Source of the DNA: Jejubacter calystegiae
GTDB lineage: Bacteria; Pseudomonadota; Gammaproteobacteria; Enterobacterales; Enterobacteriaceae
Direction of reading: 5' to 3'
NCBI RefSeq assembly: GCF_005671395.1
Contig: NZ_CP040428.1
Location: forward strand, 3,410,001-3,474,000
Length of the DNA stretch: 64,000 nucleotides
The notes under the pieces were generated by a model. That model saw only the letters and a program-made list of their open reading frames with translations, did no database searches and had not been told where the DNA came from. Below, piece by piece: positions 35,424 to 46,965 of this stretch. The translations under genes were made by a program, and so were the position numbers. The stretch's first letter is position 1, and every line of letters begins with the position of its first letter.

Positions 35424-35837
35424 ATGGCTAACTCAAAATCGACTGAAGAACTGAAACAATCCCTGACTGAAATGCAGTACTACGTGACCCAGCAACAGGG
35501 CACTGAGCCGCCATTTAGCGGGCGTTTGCTGCATAACAAGAGCGACGGCATCTACCACTGTCTGGTCTGCGATGCGCCGCTGTTTAATGCCGGTACCAAG
35601 TACGATTCCGGCTGCGGCTGGCCCAGCTTTTACCAGCCGGTCAGCGAAGACGCCATCCACTATCTGAAGGATTTCACCCACGGTATGGAGCGTATTGAGA
35701 TCCGCTGCGGTAACTGCAATGCCCATCTGGGGCACGTATTTCCGGACGGTCCGCAGCCCACCGGTGAACGCTACTGCGTTAACTCTGCTTCCCTGAGCTT
35801 TAGCGATGGCAGCAGCGATGAACGCACCAAAGGTTGA
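35424..35837 (+). CDS. msrB: Peptide-methionine (R)-S-oxide reductase MsrB, 137 aa
   Basis: MsrB repairs oxidised methionine in proteins. The zinc site is made by CLVCDA and [10 protein letters not shown], and the catalytic Cys is in RYCVNSASL. The size matches E. coli MsrB (137). It is divergent from gapA and is followed by yeaC after 39 bases, as in E. coli. Confidence 0.95.
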   Translation: MANSKSTEELKQSLTEMQYYVTQQQGTEPPFSGRLLHNKSDGIYHCLVCDAPLFNAGTKYDSGCGWPSFYQPVSEDAIHYLKDFTHGMERIEIRCGNCNAHLGHVFPDGPQPTGERYCVNSASLSFSDGSSDERTKG

Positions 35838-35876
35838 TAAATCGATTCAGCTACCTTCCCAGGGAGTGTAATAACT

Positions 35877-36167
35877 ATGAGTATGGAGATAGAGCAGATT
35901 CTTGCCGCTATGACGCCGGAAGTGTACCAGCGTCTTGTTACGGCGGTAGAGCTGGGGAAATGGCCCGATGGCGTGGCGCTGACGCCGGAGCAGAAAGAGA
36001 ACACCTTACAGCTGGTGATGCTGTGGCAGTCGCGCAATAACCATCAGCCCGAGCATATGTCGCTGGGCACCGACGGTCAGATCGTGATGAAGAGCAAGCA
36101 GCAGCTGAAGCAGGAGTTCGGTATTGAACCGGCGCCTTTCGTTACATTGAAGCCGGAGCAGCAGTAA
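35877..36167 (+). CDS. yeaC: YeaC, DUF1315 protein, 96 aa
   Basis: Matches E. coli YeaC in the core (MTPEVYQRLVTAVELGKWPDG and KSKQQLKQEFGI) but has a few more residues at both ends. Function unknown. It lies in the msrB transcript. Confidence 0.9.
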   Translation: MSMEIEQILAAMTPEVYQRLVTAVELGKWPDGVALTPEQKENTLQLVMLWQSRNNHQPEHMSLGTDGQIVMKSKQQLKQEFGIEPAPFVTLKPEQQ

Positions 36168-36172
36168 CCGAT

Positions 36173-36192
36173 GGCCCGGGATTTCCCGGGCC
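36173..36192. terminator. Hairpin between yeaC and pncA
   Basis: GGCCCGGGA-TT-TCCCGGGCC separates the convergent stops of yeaC and pncA; without a T tract. Confidence 0.5.
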
Positions 36193-36201
36193 GTCATGCA
36201 C

Positions 36202-36834
36202 TTACTGAAGCGCTTCAGCTTCGGCGCTAAGAGTGGCGCCTGCCGCCGCCATTTCCGCCAGTGCCCGCTCGCTGTCCTGGGGGGAAAGATTCACGCCGCG
36301 GCAGCCGTCGGTGACCAGGGTGACGCGGTAGCCCAGCTTCAGAGCGTCCATTACCGTGAATTTCACGCAGTAGTCGGTCGCCAGCCCCATTACAATCAGT
36401 TCGGTGACTTCATGATGACGCAGCCAGCCGTCCAGTTCGGTCTGGCGACGCTGGCCGTTGTCGAAGAAGGCGCTGTAGCTGTCTACCAGCGGATCTTCCC
36501 CCTTATAAAACAGCGCATCGATGGCCTGCTGATGGAGCTCCGGATGCAGCGCTGCGCCCGGACTGTTCTGCACGCAGTGATCCGGCCACCAGGTCTGGGG
36601 CAGGCCCGCCAGTTCACCCTGAGTGTAAGGCGGCTCTCCCTGCTGGCTGGCAAAGCTGCCGTGATTCGCCGGGTGCCAGTCCTGGCTGGCCAACACTGCG
36701 ATCCCCCTGGTCTTGCAGGCATCAATCAGCCGGTTGGCGACGGCAATCACGCTATCGCCGTCCGGTACCGCAAGGGCGCCATCGGCGCAGAAATCATTCT
36801 GAAGGTCGATCAGTAACAGTGCGCTTTGGGTCAT
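36202..36834 (-). CDS. pncA: Nicotinamidase PncA, 210 aa
   Basis: Deamidates nicotinamide to nicotinate in NAD recycling. Catalytic Asp (LLIDLQNDF), Lys (YKGEDPLVDSYSAF) and Cys (GLATDYCVKFTVMDA) are all present. Its ATG overlaps the stop of ansA by one base (TGATG), so the two are co-translated, as in E. coli. Confidence 0.95.
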   Translation of the reverse strand: MTQSALLLIDLQNDFCADGALAVPDGDSVIAVANRLIDACKTRGIAVLASQDWHPANHGSFASQQGEPPYTQGELAGLPQTWWPDHCVQNSPGAALHPELHQQAIDALFYKGEDPLVDSYSAFFDNGQRRQTELDGWLRHHEVTELIVMGLATDYCVKFTVMDALKLGYRVTLVTDGCRGVNLSPQDSERALAEMAAAGATLSAEAEALQ

Positions 36835-37862
36835 CAGATTGCTCCTTCGTGGTCCGGGGTTAGTTCACCGCGCAGGTTTTGCGCCATCGCCGCGCGAATG
36901 GCGGGGGCTTCCAGTCCCTGACTTAACAGCCAGTGTAGCTTGGTCAGGGTCGCCTCTACCGTCATATCGGCGCCGCCGACCACGCCGGCATGGGCGAGGG
37001 CGTTACCGGTGGCATAGCCGCCCATATTGACGCGCCCCGACATGCACTGGGTCAGGTTAACCACCACGATACCGCGCTCGCTGGCTGCCCGCAGTTCCGC
37101 CAGAAAGTCGGCATGCTGGGGCGCATTGCCCACGCCGTAAGAGCGCAGTATCAGCGCCCGCACCGGCTGACGCAGAAAGTTACTTACCACATCTGCAGAA
37201 ATGCCCGGGTAGATGGTCACTACCCCAATCGGCTGCGGCGTAATGGTGTGAACGATCAGTTCGCCGTGACCAGTGGGGGCCGCCGGAGTATTCAGACGCC
37301 GGATATGGATACCGGCCTCCAGCAGCGGCGCCAGGTTGGGGGAGGCGAAGGCATCGAAGCCGTCGGCATGGGCCTTGGTGGTGCGGTTGCCGCGGTACAG
37401 GCGGTTATTAAAAAATAGCGAGACCTCATTAACCGGGTAGTTGGCCGCCACATAAAGCGCATTCAGCAGGTTGGTCTGTCCGTCTGAACGCAATTCCGCC
37501 AGCGGGATTTGTGACCCTGTCACAATCACCGGTTTACCCAGATTCTCCAGCATGAAGGAGAGCGCCGAAGCGGTAAAGGCCATGGTGTCGGTACCATGCA
37601 GGATCACAAAGCCGTCATAGTCGTCGTAGTGGGCCTTAATATCATCGGCGATATGCTGCCAGTCTTCCGGCGTCATATCCGAAGAGTCCATCAGCGGCTG
37701 GTATTCGTGGATGGTAAAGTCCGGCATCTCCGGGCGATGAAATTCCGGCATCAGCGCCAGCTGACGCTGCAGGTGGCCGGAAACCGGGATATACCCCTGC
37801 TCGGAGCGTTGCATACCAATGGTACCGCCGGTGTAAGCGACATAAATCGATTTCTTTTGCAT
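36834..37862 (-). CDS. ansA: Cytoplasmic L-asparaginase I, 342 aa
   Basis: Hydrolyses asparagine to aspartate and ammonia. The two catalytic Thr are in YTGGTIGMQ and HGTDTMAF. The product is nearly identical over its length to E. coli AnsA. The start was set at MQKKSIYVAYTGG (37,862); eleven upstream codons in frame are not part of the family. It is first in the ansA-pncA pair. Confidence 0.95.
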   Translation of the reverse strand: MQKKSIYVAYTGGTIGMQRSEQGYIPVSGHLQRQLALMPEFHRPEMPDFTIHEYQPLMDSSDMTPEDWQHIADDIKAHYDDYDGFVILHGTDTMAFTASALSFMLENLGKPVIVTGSQIPLAELRSDGQTNLLNALYVAANYPVNEVSLFFNNRLYRGNRTTKAHADGFDAFASPNLAPLLEAGIHIRRLNTPAAPTGHGELIVHTITPQPIGVVTIYPGISADVVSNFLRQPVRALILRSYGVGNAPQHADFLAELRAASERGIVVVNLTQCMSGRVNMGGYATGNALAHAGVVGGADMTVEATLTKLHWLLSQGLEAPAIRAAMAQNLRGELTPDHEGAI

Positions 37863-37913
37863 CAGAGGACTCTGGGCTGAAATAAACAGCCGCAATATAG
37901 CCAGGGATCCGGG

Positions 37914-37944
37914 AAAAAAACAGCCCGGCAGGCGCCGGGCTGTT
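37914..37944 (-). terminator. Intrinsic terminator of sppA
   Basis: Minus-strand stem AACAGCCCGGC / GCCGGGCTGTT with a short loop, then seven T, directly after the sppA stop. Confidence 0.9.
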
Positions 37945-37954
37945 GGGGGAGGTG

Positions 37955-39817
37955 TTACTTCACATCACCACAGGTGAGGCATAACGCGTAGCGGTTCTGA
38001 GGATCGTTGAGCGACTGCCATTTGTCGCCCTGAGCCTTCAATTCGCTGGTGGCCTGCGCCAGCGGTGCTGGCAGATAAGCCTGTAGCGCGTCAGGTAACG
38101 AGGCCTGGACCGAGGCGCCCATCTGATTCAGCAACTGGTCGAACAGACCCGGCTCATCCAGCTGGAACTTCAGGTGCCACTGCTTCAGCTTCGCCAGTTC
38201 GGCTGCTTTATTCACGGCGTCATCGAAGTCGCCAAGGCTGTCTACCAGGCCGTTCTTTTTGGCGTCCTGGCCGGTCCAGACGTGGCCCTGAGCAATCTGA
38301 TCAATCTGCTCCGGCGTCTTGTTGCGCGACTTCGCCACCAGATTAATAAAGCGCTGATAGCCGCTCTCGATGCTCAGTTGCATCATCTGCTGTACTTCCG
38401 GCGGCAGCGCTTTGGTGCTGGAGACATCCGCCAGCGGCGAGGTTGCCACGCCATCAGTATTCACACCCACGCTCTTCAGGCTCTCTTCCAGGGTAGTGAT
38501 AACCCCAAAGATACCGATAGAGCCGGTGAGCGTGGAGGGGGAAGCCACGATGTAGTTCGCTGGCGTCGAGATCCAGTAACCACCCGAGGCCGCCATTCCG
38601 CCCATTGAAACCACGATCGGTTTGCCCTGAGCTTTGGCCGCGGCCAGCTCTTCACGAATCACCTCAGAGGCGCTGACGCTACCGCCGGGGCTATTGACCC
38701 GCAGCACAATCGCTTTCACGTTGGGGTCGAGTCGGGCTTCGCGAATGCGCGCCGCAGTGGTATCGCCGCCCATATTACCGGCAGAATCTTCACCGTCCAT
38801 AATGGCGCCGCTCGCCAGAATGACTGCGATGGCGCCGCCTTGCTGCGGGGCGGGCTTCACGCTGTAATCGTAGATGCTGGTGGCTTTATAGGTTTTCTGC
38901 TTGTTGTCCCAGCCGAACTGCTTGCCCAGCGCCTGGTCAACCACGTCTGAGGTTGCCAGTTCATCTACCAGCTTGTTCTTCAGGGCATACTGCGCGGTAT
39001 CGCCTTTGAGCGCGGTAAGTTGCGTCAGCAGACCCTGGGCGCCGGGGAAGACCTGGCTGGCCGGGATCTTACGGTTAGCGGCGATGGTGTCGAGATAGTT
39101 GCCCCACAGCTCGCCAATCCAGCGGCCGTCGGCTTCGCGGGCGGCATCGGACATATCATCGCGGATAAACGGCTCTACCGCAGATTTGTAGGTTCCTACA
39201 CGGAACACGTGGGTGTTGACCTTAAGCTTCTCCAGCAGTGATTTATAGTACATGCCGTTGGTGGCAAAGCCGTGCATATCCACCACGCCCTGCGGAGAGA
39301 GCCAGATCTTGTTGGCGAAGCTCGCCAGCAGGTACTGTCCCTGGCTGTAGCTGGCGCCCCGGGCATAAACCGGCTTACCGCTGGCGCGGAACTCCTGTAA
39401 TGCCTTGCCGATATAGCGCATTGAAGGCTGGTCGGCGCCGGCAAAGTTTTTCAGATCGAGCACGATGCCGGTGATATTGGCGTCACCTTTCGCCTGGCGA
39501 ATGGCATCGACAATATCGAACAGCGAGTTTTCCTGTAACCGATCGGAGCTGGCGCCAAACAGCTGGCGGCTCAGCATACCCAGCTTATTGTTGACCGAAG
39601 GCTTATCGACCACGACGCCGGTGATATCCAGCAGCAGCGCGCCACGTTCGGCCGGGCGGTTAGTGTCGGATGTCAGGCTGCTGAACTGCATCCAGATGCC
39701 TACCCCAACCAGAACCAGGAAGATAAAGAACAGGTTAAGTACCAGTTCCCTGATGAAATTCAGCAGACGCCAGCTCCATTTAAAAAAGCCGGCAAAGATT
39801 CGCCAAAGGGTGTGCAT
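37955..39817 (-). CDS. sppA: Signal peptide peptidase SppA (protease IV), 620 aa
   Basis: A tandem S49-family serine protease. One N-terminal membrane helix (about 22-45, [19 protein letters not shown]) anchors it in the inner membrane with the catalytic part in the periplasm. The nucleophile Ser is in [13 protein letters not shown] (second repeat) and the general base Lys in the first repeat near [10 protein letters not shown]. It degrades cleaved signal peptides. The gene is alone, with its own terminator. Confidence 0.95.
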   Translation of the reverse strand: MHTLWRIFAGFFKWSWRLLNFIRELVLNLFFIFLVLVGVGIWMQFSSLTSDTNRPAERGALLLDITGVVVDKPSVNNKLGMLSRQLFGASSDRLQENSLFDIVDAIRQAKGDANITGIVLDLKNFAGADQPSMRYIGKALQEFRASGKPVYARGASYSQGQYLLASFANKIWLSPQGVVDMHGFATNGMYYKSLLEKLKVNTHVFRVGTYKSAVEPFIRDDMSDAAREADGRWIGELWGNYLDTIAANRKIPASQVFPGAQGLLTQLTALKGDTAQYALKNKLVDELATSDVVDQALGKQFGWDNKQKTYKATSIYDYSVKPAPQQGGAIAVILASGAIMDGEDSAGNMGGDTTAARIREARLDPNVKAIVLRVNSPGGSVSASEVIREELAAAKAQGKPIVVSMGGMAASGGYWISTPANYIVASPSTLTGSIGIFGVITTLEESLKSVGVNTDGVATSPLADVSSTKALPPEVQQMMQLSIESGYQRFINLVAKSRNKTPEQIDQIAQGHVWTGQDAKKNGLVDSLGDFDDAVNKAAELAKLKQWHLKFQLDEPGLFDQLLNQMGASVQASLPDALQAYLPAPLAQATSELKAQGDKWQSLNDPQNRYALCLTCGDVK

Positions 39818-39986
39818 GTCTTCTCCATAACCAGATAGATATCACTGCCAGCGATCCGGTGGCAGCCAGTATGCTGTTTATCCTAAATATCCGGGGCCGG
39901 ATTGTCAGCAGGAATCGGCACTGTACTGTAACAATCTGCCATGCTGTGTTAATTTCTTGAGCAGGCATCGTTACTGGAGTTAATAA

Positions 39987-40538
39987 ATGGATGCATTAGA
40001 GCTGTTAATCAACCGACGCAGCGCTTCCCGCCTGGCGGAGCCTGCACCGGAAGGCGAGGCGTTGCAGAATATTCTGCAGGCCGGAATGCGGGCGCCGGAT
40101 CACGGCGGTCTGCAACCCTGGCGTTTTTTCCTGATTGAAGGGGAAGGCCGCGCGCGCTTCAGCCTGTTGCTGGAAGAGGCGGCGAAGGCCAAAGGGCTGG
40201 ACGAAAAGGCGATTGAAAAGTCGCGCGCCTCGCCGTTTCGCGCGCCGCTGATTATCGCCGTGGTGGCCCACTGCAGCGATCATCCGAAGGTACCGCACTG
40301 GGAGCAGCTCTGTTCTGCGGGTTGCGCGGTGATGGCGATGCAGATGGCGGCCCAGGCCCAGGGCTTTAACGGCATCTGGCGCAGCGGTCCCTGGACCGGC
40401 GACCAGGCCGTTCGCGCCGCCTTCCAGTGTCGCGAGCAGGATCAGATTGTCGGCTTCCTCTATCTGGGCACGCCCCAGCTCAAAGCCGCCACCTCCATCA
40501 GCGTGCCGGACATCACGCCATTCGTGCAACGATTCTGA
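39987..40538 (+). CDS. ydjA: YdjA, FMN nitroreductase-family protein, 183 aa
   Basis: A small nitroreductase fold that binds [37 protein letters not shown] and a C-terminal [10 protein letters not shown]. Matches E. coli YdjA (183 aa). The physiological substrate is unknown. It precedes selD, as in E. coli. Confidence 0.93.
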   Translation: MDALELLINRRSASRLAEPAPEGEALQNILQAGMRAPDHGGLQPWRFFLIEGEGRARFSLLLEEAAKAKGLDEKAIEKSRASPFRAPLIIAVVAHCSDHPKVPHWEQLCSAGCAVMAMQMAAQAQGFNGIWRSGPWTGDQAVRAAFQCREQDQIVGFLYLGTPQLKAATSISVPDITPFVQRF

Positions 40539-40655
40539 AACTTCCCCTCAGCTGTCCGGATTGTGAGCAAAAGCAGCGCAATTCGGATGGCCACTCTTAC
40601 CACTCCCGCATTCTGGCGCTACCATATGGGCCATTGCCAATGACAGGAGAGGTCC

Positions 40656-41699
40656 ATGAGTGAGCAAGCTATTCGTTTGACGCAATATAGCCACGGAGCT
40701 GGTTGCGGCTGCAAAATATCCCCGAAGGTGCTGGAAACCATCCTGCACAGCGAACAGGCGAAGTTTATCGACCCGAACCTGCTGGTGGGCAATGAGACTC
40801 GCGATGATGCGGCCGTTTACGATCTGGGTAACGGCACCAGCATTATCAGTACCACCGACTTTTTTATGCCGATTGTCGACGATCCCTTCGACTTTGGCCG
40901 CATTGCCGCCACTAACGCCATCAGCGATATCTACGCGATGGGCGGTAAGCCGATTATGGCCATAGCTATCCTGGGCTGGCCGCTGGATAAACTGGCCCCG
41001 GAAATTGCCCGTCAGGTTACCGAAGGGGGGCGTGAAGCCTGCCGTCAGGCGGAAATCGCCCTGGCGGGCGGCCATTCCATCGACGCCCCTGAGCCGATTT
41101 TCGGTCTGGCGGTGACCGGCGTGGTGCCCACCGAACGGATCAAGAAAAACAGTACGGCGCAAGCGGGCTGCAAACTCTATCTTACCAAGCCGCTGGGCAT
41201 TGGCGTTCTGACCACGGCCGAGAAAAAATCGCGTCTGCTGCCGGAACACCAGGGACTGGCTACCGAAGTGATGTGCCGGATGAATAAGCCGGGCGCGGTG
41301 CTGGCGCAGCTCGACGGCGTGAAGGCGATGACCGACGTCACCGGTTTTGGTCTGTTGGGACACCTGAGCGAAATGTGCCAGGGCGCAGGCGTTCAGGCCG
41401 AAGTCTGGTTCGACCGGATACCGAAACTGCCCGGCGTCGAGGCCTATATCGACCAGGGCTGCGTGCCTGGCGGCACAGCCCGTAACTTTGCCAGCTACGG
41501 CCACCTGATGGGCGAAATGCCGCAGGCGTGGCGCGATTTGCTGTGCGATCCCCAGACTTCTGGCGGTCTGCTGCTGGCGGTGACGCCGGAAGCCGAAGCC
41601 CAGGTGCTGGCACAGGCGGCTGAGCTGGGGCTGGAATTAACGGCCATCGGCGAGTTGCGCGAGGCCCGGGGCGGGCGCCCGATGATCGAGGTGCGCTGA
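40656..41699 (+). CDS. selD: Selenophosphate synthetase SelD, 347 aa
   Basis: Makes selenophosphate from selenide and ATP for selenocysteine and selenouridine. The active Cys17 and Lys20 are in [10 protein letters not shown]; the glycine-rich ATP segments are intact ([22 protein letters not shown]). Here the active residue is Cys and not selenocysteine. Its stop is 4 bases before topB. Confidence 0.96.
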   Translation: MSEQAIRLTQYSHGAGCGCKISPKVLETILHSEQAKFIDPNLLVGNETRDDAAVYDLGNGTSIISTTDFFMPIVDDPFDFGRIAATNAISDIYAMGGKPIMAIAILGWPLDKLAPEIARQVTEGGREACRQAEIALAGGHSIDAPEPIFGLAVTGVVPTERIKKNSTAQAGCKLYLTKPLGIGVLTTAEKKSRLLPEHQGLATEVMCRMNKPGAVLAQLDGVKAMTDVTGFGLLGHLSEMCQGAGVQAEVWFDRIPKLPGVEAYIDQGCVPGGTARNFASYGHLMGEMPQAWRDLLCDPQTSGGLLLAVTPEAEAQVLAQAAELGLELTAIGELREARGGRPMIEVR

Positions 41700-41703
41700 T
41701 TCC

Positions 41704-43662
41704 ATGCGGCTGTTTATCGCGGAAAAGCCAAGCCTTGGGCGAGCCATTGCCGATGTGCTGCCCAAACCCCATCGCCGCGGCGATGGCTACATAGAGTGTG
41801 GCAACGGCCAGGTGGTGACCTGGTGCGTGGGCCACCTGCTGGAACAGGCTCAGCCGGATGTCTACGACGGGCGTTACGCGCGCTGGAATCTGGCCGATCT
41901 GCCCATCGTCCCGGAAAAGTGGCGGCTGCAGCCGCGGCCGTCGGTCGCCAAACAGCTTAACGTCATCCGTAAGCTGCTGGAGCAGGCCAGCGAAGTGGTG
42001 CACGCCGGTGACCCGGATCGCGAAGGGCAACTGCTGGTGGATGAGGTGCTCGACTACCTGGAACTGGCGCCGGAAAAGCGGCGCCAGGTTCAGCGCTGTT
42101 TGATCAACGATCTCAACCCGCAGGCGGTGGAGCGCGCCATTGCAAGGCTGCGCGCCAACAGCGAATTTGTGCCGCTGTGCGTTTCCGCGCTGGCTCGTGC
42201 CCGCGCCGACTGGCTGTACGGCATCAATATGACCCGGGCCTGGACCCTACTGGGGCGTAACGCCGGGTATCAGGGAGTGCTTTCGGTCGGGCGGGTACAG
42301 ACCCCGGTACTGGGGCTGGTGGTGCGCCGTGACGAAGAGATCGAAAACTTTGTCCCGCGTGACTTTTTTGAGGTGCGCGCCCATATCGTCACCCCGAAGG
42401 ATGAACGCTTTGTGGCGGTCTGGCAGCCCAGCGATTCTTGCGAGCCTTATCAGGATGAAGAGGGGCGGTTGTTGCACCGGGGGCTGGCGGAGCATGTGGT
42501 TAAACGCATTAACGGTCAGCCAGCCACGGTAACGGCTTATAACGATAAGCGCGAGTCAGAGACGGCGCCGCTGCCGTTTTCGCTTTCCAGCCTGCAGATT
42601 GAGGCGGCAAAACGCTTCGGCCTGAGTGCCCAGACGGTGCTGGACACCTGCCAGAAGCTCTATGAAACCCATAAGCTGATTACCTATCCCCGTTCTGACT
42701 GCCGCTATCTGCCGGAAGAGCACTACGCCGGGCGTCATTCGGTGCTTAACGCTATCGGCGTTCACGCGCCGGATCTACTGCCGCAGCCGGTGGTGGATCC
42801 CGAAATCCGCAACCGCTGCTGGGATGACAAAAAGGTGGATGCCCACCATGCCATCATCCCGACCGCCCGCGGCAGCGCCGTGAAGCTGACCGAAAACGAG
42901 AGCCGGGTCTACGAGCTGGTTGCCCGCCAGTATTTGATGCAGTTCTGTCCGGATGCCGTATTCCGTAAGTGCGTTATCGATCTCGATATTGCCGGTGGCC
43001 GCTTTGTGGCCAGGGCGCGTTTTCTGGCGGAAGCCGGATGGCGCACCCTGCTGGGGGCCAAAGAGCGCGATGAAGATAACGACGGTACGCCGCTGCCGGT
43101 GGTGGCGAAGGGTGACGAGCTGCTGTGCGAAAAGGGTGAGGTGGTGGAGCGTCAGACCCAGCCGCCGCGCCATTTTACCGATGCTACGCTGCTGTCGGCC
43201 ATGACCGGTATCGCGCGCTTTGTGCAGGATAAAGATTTAAAGAAGATCCTGCGCGCGACCGACGGACTGGGTACCGAAGCCACCCGGGCCGGAATTATCG
43301 AGCTGCTGTTCCGGCGCGGTTTTCTGGTTAAGAAGGGGCGCTATATTCACTCTTCGGACCCCGGCAGGGCGCTGATTCACTCGCTGCCGGAGATTGCCGG
43401 ACGGCCAGATATGACCGCCCACTGGGAATCGACGCTGACCCGCATCAGCGAAAAGCAGTGCCGCTATCAGGATTTTATGTATCCGCTGGTGGACACCCTG
43501 CATGAGTTGATCGGCCTGGCGCGCAATGCCCCGGTGCGCCAGTTTCGCGGTCTGGCGGCTCCCGAGCCCCAGTCGGAAAAACGCGCCGCCCGTAAAGGCG
43601 GCGCGATGAAGGGGAAACGCCGGGGTAAAGGCGGCGGTAAAGAGGCCGCCACCGGCGTCTGA
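41704..43662 (+). CDS. topB: DNA topoisomerase III, 652 aa
   Basis: A type IA topoisomerase that decatenates DNA. Toprim acidic residues ([19 protein letters not shown]), catalytic Tyr in [20 protein letters not shown] and a basic C-terminal tail ([18 protein letters not shown]) are seen. It follows selD by 4 bases and is convergent with gdhA, with one base between the stops. Confidence 0.96.
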   Translation: MRLFIAEKPSLGRAIADVLPKPHRRGDGYIECGNGQVVTWCVGHLLEQAQPDVYDGRYARWNLADLPIVPEKWRLQPRPSVAKQLNVIRKLLEQASEVVHAGDPDREGQLLVDEVLDYLELAPEKRRQVQRCLINDLNPQAVERAIARLRANSEFVPLCVSALARARADWLYGINMTRAWTLLGRNAGYQGVLSVGRVQTPVLGLVVRRDEEIENFVPRDFFEVRAHIVTPKDERFVAVWQPSDSCEPYQDEEGRLLHRGLAEHVVKRINGQPATVTAYNDKRESETAPLPFSLSSLQIEAAKRFGLSAQTVLDTCQKLYETHKLITYPRSDCRYLPEEHYAGRHSVLNAIGVHAPDLLPQPVVDPEIRNRCWDDKKVDAHHAIIPTARGSAVKLTENESRVYELVARQYLMQFCPDAVFRKCVIDLDIAGGRFVARARFLAEAGWRTLLGAKERDEDNDGTPLPVVAKGDELLCEKGEVVERQTQPPRHFTDATLLSAMTGIARFVQDKDLKKILRATDGLGTEATRAGIIELLFRRGFLVKKGRYIHSSDPGRALIHSLPEIAGRPDMTAHWESTLTRISEKQCRYQDFMYPLVDTLHELIGLARNAPVRQFRGLAAPEPQSEKRAARKGGAMKGKRRGKGGGKEAATGV

Positions 43663-43663
43663 C

Positions 43664-45010
43664 TCAGATAACGCCCTGATGGCGCATGGCATCGGCCACT
43701 TTGACAAAGCCTGCGATATTGGCGCCGCGCACGTAGTCTACCTGCGCGGTGTCGTCGCTGCCCCAGGTGACGCAGTCGGCGTGGATTTTTTCCATAATGG
43801 CATGCAGCCGCCCGTCGACCTCTTCACTGTCCCAGCTCAGGCGCGCCGCGTTCTGAGCCATCTCCAGTCCCGACGTTGCCACGCCGCCGGCGTTGGCCGC
43901 TTTGCCTGGCGCAAACAGTACCCCAGCCTGCTGGAACAGCATGGTCGCTTCCAGGGTGGTCGGCATATTGGCGCCTTCCGCCACCGCCCGGACGCCGCTG
44001 GCGATAAGCTGCCGGGCGTCATCGACATCCAGCTCGTTCTGGGTGGCGCACGGCAGGGCGATATCGACCGGCACCTGCCACGGCCTGGCGCCTTCGTGCC
44101 AGGGGAGCGAGAACTCCCGGGCGTAATCCACCAGCCGACCGTTATGGCTGGCCTTAATCGCTTTCAGTCGCGCCAGTTTCTCAGGGGTAAAACCGGCTTC
44201 ATCCACCACGGTGCCAGCGGAATCTGAAGCGGTGATGACCCGGGCGCCGTACTCCAGCGCTTTTTCAATGGCGTACTGCGCTACGTTACCGGCGCCGGAG
44301 ACCGCGACCCGCATGCCTTCCAGCGCCATACCGTGCTGCCTGAGCATGGCGTCGGTAAAGTAGATCAAACCGTAGCCGGTGGCTTCCGGGCGAATCAGGC
44401 TGCCGCCGAAGCTTAATCCTTTGCCGGTAAAGGAGCAGCTGTTGGCGTTGCTCAGCTTACGCATCATCCCGGCCATATAACCCACTTCCCGACCGCCGAC
44501 GCCGATATCGCCAGCGGGAACATCGGTATCCGGCCCCAGGTGGCGCCACAGCTCGCTCATCAGCGCCTGGCAGAAACGCATGATCTCGCCGTCGCTCTTA
44601 CCTTTGGGATCGAAGTCGCTGCCGCCTTTACCGCCGCCCATCGGCAGGGTGGTCAGGGCATTTTTAAAGGTCTGCTCGAAGCCCAGGAACTTCAGGATCG
44701 ACAGATTGACCGAAGGGTGGAAGCGCATACCGCCCTTATAGGGGCCGATGGCGGAGTTAAACTGCACTCGCCAGGCGCGGTTGACCTGAACCTGGCCGCT
44801 GTCATCGGTCCAGGCGACCCGGAACTGAATGACGCGTTCCGGCTCTGCCAGACGCTCCAGCAGGGCATTGTCAAAATAGTCGGGATGCTGTTGCAGAAAG
44901 GGCCACAGGGTGGCGAATACCTCCCGCATCGCCTGGGCGAATTCCGGCTGGTGGGGGTCGCGTTGCAGCACGCGGTCAAGAAAGGTCTCCAGGGAAGGGA
45001 TTGTGGTCAT
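43664..45010 (-). CDS. gdhA: NADP-specific glutamate dehydrogenase, 448 aa
   Basis: Makes glutamate from 2-oxoglutarate and ammonium with NADPH. Substrate-binding MRFHPSVNLSILKFLGFEQ, the catalytic Lys in GGGKGGSDFDPKG and the Rossmann domain (VAVSGAGNVAQYAIEKALE) are present. It is one residue longer than E. coli GdhA. It is divergent from ynjH. Confidence 0.97.
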   Translation of the reverse strand: MTTIPSLETFLDRVLQRDPHQPEFAQAMREVFATLWPFLQQHPDYFDNALLERLAEPERVIQFRVAWTDDSGQVQVNRAWRVQFNSAIGPYKGGMRFHPSVNLSILKFLGFEQTFKNALTTLPMGGGKGGSDFDPKGKSDGEIMRFCQALMSELWRHLGPDTDVPAGDIGVGGREVGYMAGMMRKLSNANSCSFTGKGLSFGGSLIRPEATGYGLIYFTDAMLRQHGMALEGMRVAVSGAGNVAQYAIEKALEYGARVITASDSAGTVVDEAGFTPEKLARLKAIKASHNGRLVDYAREFSLPWHEGARPWQVPVDIALPCATQNELDVDDARQLIASGVRAVAEGANMPTTLEATMLFQQAGVLFAPGKAANAGGVATSGLEMAQNAARLSWDSEEVDGRLHAIMEKIHADCVTWGSDDTAQVDYVRGANIAGFVKVADAMRHQGVI

Positions 45011-45173
45011 AGAGTGACTCCTGTCATCGGAAATAAAGGAAAAGGCCCGCAGGCGGGATTATGGTTATTTTTTGACTATATCACCGCCCGGGAGAAAATA
45101 AACAGGGCTTGCCGTCATGCGTTGCTGGGGCCAGAATATCCGTAATGAAAATACCGGAATGGAGTGTAGTGGT

Positions 45174-45446
45174 ATGAAACGCCGACTGTTATTCGCCGCG
45201 CTGGCGTTGGGCGTGGTACTGCCCGCAGGGGCCCGCCCGGCCCCCGATGTTGAGGTGAAAATCCCCGCGCAAAGCCTGGAGCGCACCCGTGATCGAACAG
45301 CGAACTGTAGCCGCTGCTGCCTGTTTGAGGATCGCAACTACAGTGAAGGGGCGGTGATTAAAAGCGAAGGGATACTGCTACAGTGCCAGCGTGAACAGGG
45401 AGCGGTCGGTACTAATCCGCTGGTCTGGCGGCGGGTGAAGCCATAA
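45174..45446 (+). CDS. ynjH: YnjH, DUF1496 protein, 90 aa
   Basis: A small exported protein: a signal peptide (KRRLLFAALALGVVLPAGARPA) and a Cys-rich core RTRDRTANCSRCCLFEDRNYSEG ending in NPLVWRRVKP. It matches E. coli YnjH and lies at the same place beside nudG. The ATG at 45,174 was preferred to an in-frame ATG at 45,159. The 3' end overlaps convergent nudG by 35 bases. Confidence 0.88.
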   Translation: MKRRLLFAALALGVVLPAGARPAPDVEVKIPAQSLERTRDRTANCSRCCLFEDRNYSEGAVIKSEGILLQCQREQGAVGTNPLVWRRVKP

Positions 45447-45819
45447 AGGCCGCCAGTAGCGGAATATCCGCCGGGGCAAGGGGATAATCCCTGGCGGTTT
45501 CCGGTCGGCACCAGACCAGGGCACTGTGGTTCAGAAGCTGGATTTCGCCCAGGTAGTCCGGCACCGTCCAGGCGTGCAGGTGGATAATACGGCCAGTCAC
45601 CTGCTGACGCCGGCTGGCGATATAGTCGCCCACCGTCGCCCGGATCCCCAGCTCTTCCCACAGTTCACGCGCCAGCGCCTGAGGCTGGCTTTCGCCCGGT
45701 TCCACCTTGCCGCCGGGAAACTCCCACAGCCCCGGCTGATCGCCGCCCAGTGGACGCTGCGCCAGTAGAATCTCGCCGCGACGGTGAATAATGGCTGCCA
45801 CCACATCCAGGGTATTCAT
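45412..45819 (-). CDS. nudG: CTP pyrophosphohydrolase NudG, 135 aa
   Basis: A Nudix hydrolase with an intact Nudix box (GGKVEPGESQPQALARELWEELG) acting on CTP and damaged pyrimidine nucleotides. Same length as E. coli NudG and ending PAARPAD as there. It lies 4 bases after xthA, so the two DNA-hygiene genes are co-transcribed. Confidence 0.93.
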   Translation of the reverse strand: MNTLDVVAAIIHRRGEILLAQRPLGGDQPGLWEFPGGKVEPGESQPQALARELWEELGIRATVGDYIASRRQQVTGRIIHLHAWTVPDYLGEIQLLNHSALVWCRPETARDYPLAPADIPLLAAFMASPAARPAD

Positions 45820-45823
45820 CGGA

Positions 45824-46630
45824 TTACAGATCGAATTTCACCCAGATTGGCGCATGGTCGGAGGGCTTCTCCATGGCGCGAATTTCATAATCGATGCCGG
45901 TCTCTGTGCAGCGTTCGGCCAGCGGCGACGTGGCCAGCAGCAGATCGATACGCAGCCCGCGGTTATCATCAAACCCTTTAGAGCGATAGTCGAACCACGA
46001 GAACTGATCCTGGGTCTCCGGATGGGCGGCGCGCCAGGTATCCACCAGTCCCCAGCCCAGCAGCCTTTCCATCCATTCACGCTCTTCCGGCAGAAAGGAG
46101 CACTTACCGGTACGCAGCCAGCGCTTGCGGTTCTCTTCGCCAATGCCGATATCGAGGTCCGTGGCGCTGATATTCATATCGCCCATAATCAGCACCGGAT
46201 TCTGGTTGCTGAGCTCGCTTTCCAGATAATTTTGCAGATCCTGGTAGAACTTCTGTTTAGCCGGGAACTTCAGCGGGTGGTCGCGGCTTTCGCCCTGGGG
46301 AAAGTAACCGTTGATCACCGTCAGCGAGCCGAGCGGTGAGGGGATATCCGCCATAATAATACGGCGCTGGGCCTCTTCCCCGTCACCCGGAAAGCCGCGG
46401 CGTACCGCCAGCGGCGAGGCTTTGGTGAGGAGTGCAACGCCGTAATGGCCCTTCTGGCCGTGGTAAAACACGTTGTACCCGAGCTTCGCCACCTCTTCCA
46501 GGGGGAACATATCGTCGTGTACTTTGGTCTCTTGCAGGCCGATAACGTCCGGCTGGTGCTGTTCGACAATCGCCGCCAGCTGATGGGGGCGGGCGCGCAG
46601 TCCGTTGATATTAAAAGAGACAAATTTCAT
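45824..46630 (-). CDS. xthA: Exodeoxyribonuclease III, 268 aa
   Basis: The main AP endonuclease. Catalytic residues lie in [34 protein letters not shown] and [13 protein letters not shown]. Length equals E. coli XthA. Oxidative and abasic damage repair; first in the xthA-nudG operon. Divergent from astC with 420 bp between. Confidence 0.97.
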   Translation of the reverse strand: MKFVSFNINGLRARPHQLAAIVEQHQPDVIGLQETKVHDDMFPLEEVAKLGYNVFYHGQKGHYGVALLTKASPLAVRRGFPGDGEEAQRRIIMADIPSPLGSLTVINGYFPQGESRDHPLKFPAKQKFYQDLQNYLESELSNQNPVLIMGDMNISATDLDIGIGEENRKRWLRTGKCSFLPEEREWMERLLGWGLVDTWRAAHPETQDQFSWFDYRSKGFDDNRGLRIDLLLATSPLAERCTETGIDYEIRAMEKPSDHAPIWVKFDL

Positions 46631-46965
46631 AAATCGCTGCCGCAGTCAGGTGAATGTGGCAGGGATGTTAGCAGAAATCGACGCCGGATTCCCCTTCCGA
46701 AATGATGGCGCAACCATTCGCTGTAATTGACGCTTTAATCTGGTGCAGGATGCTACCTTATGGCGCATAACTCTTTGTGAAATTTGGACCTGGATCTCAT
46801 AAACAAAATTATCGTCTGATACTGAATAAATTATCTGTTTATCGTTCTGCTGTAATGGATTTATTTCTTCTTATTCACTTTTTATGCACTTTTAGTGAAT
46901 ATTGGTGATTGTTAACTTGCTGATATTTCAAATCATCTCCTGATTTATGCATTTTCCCGGCTGGC

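Noticed and set aside
40548-41504. 318-residue open frame antisense to selD
   Set aside because: The true gene selD is certain; the antisense product has no domain.
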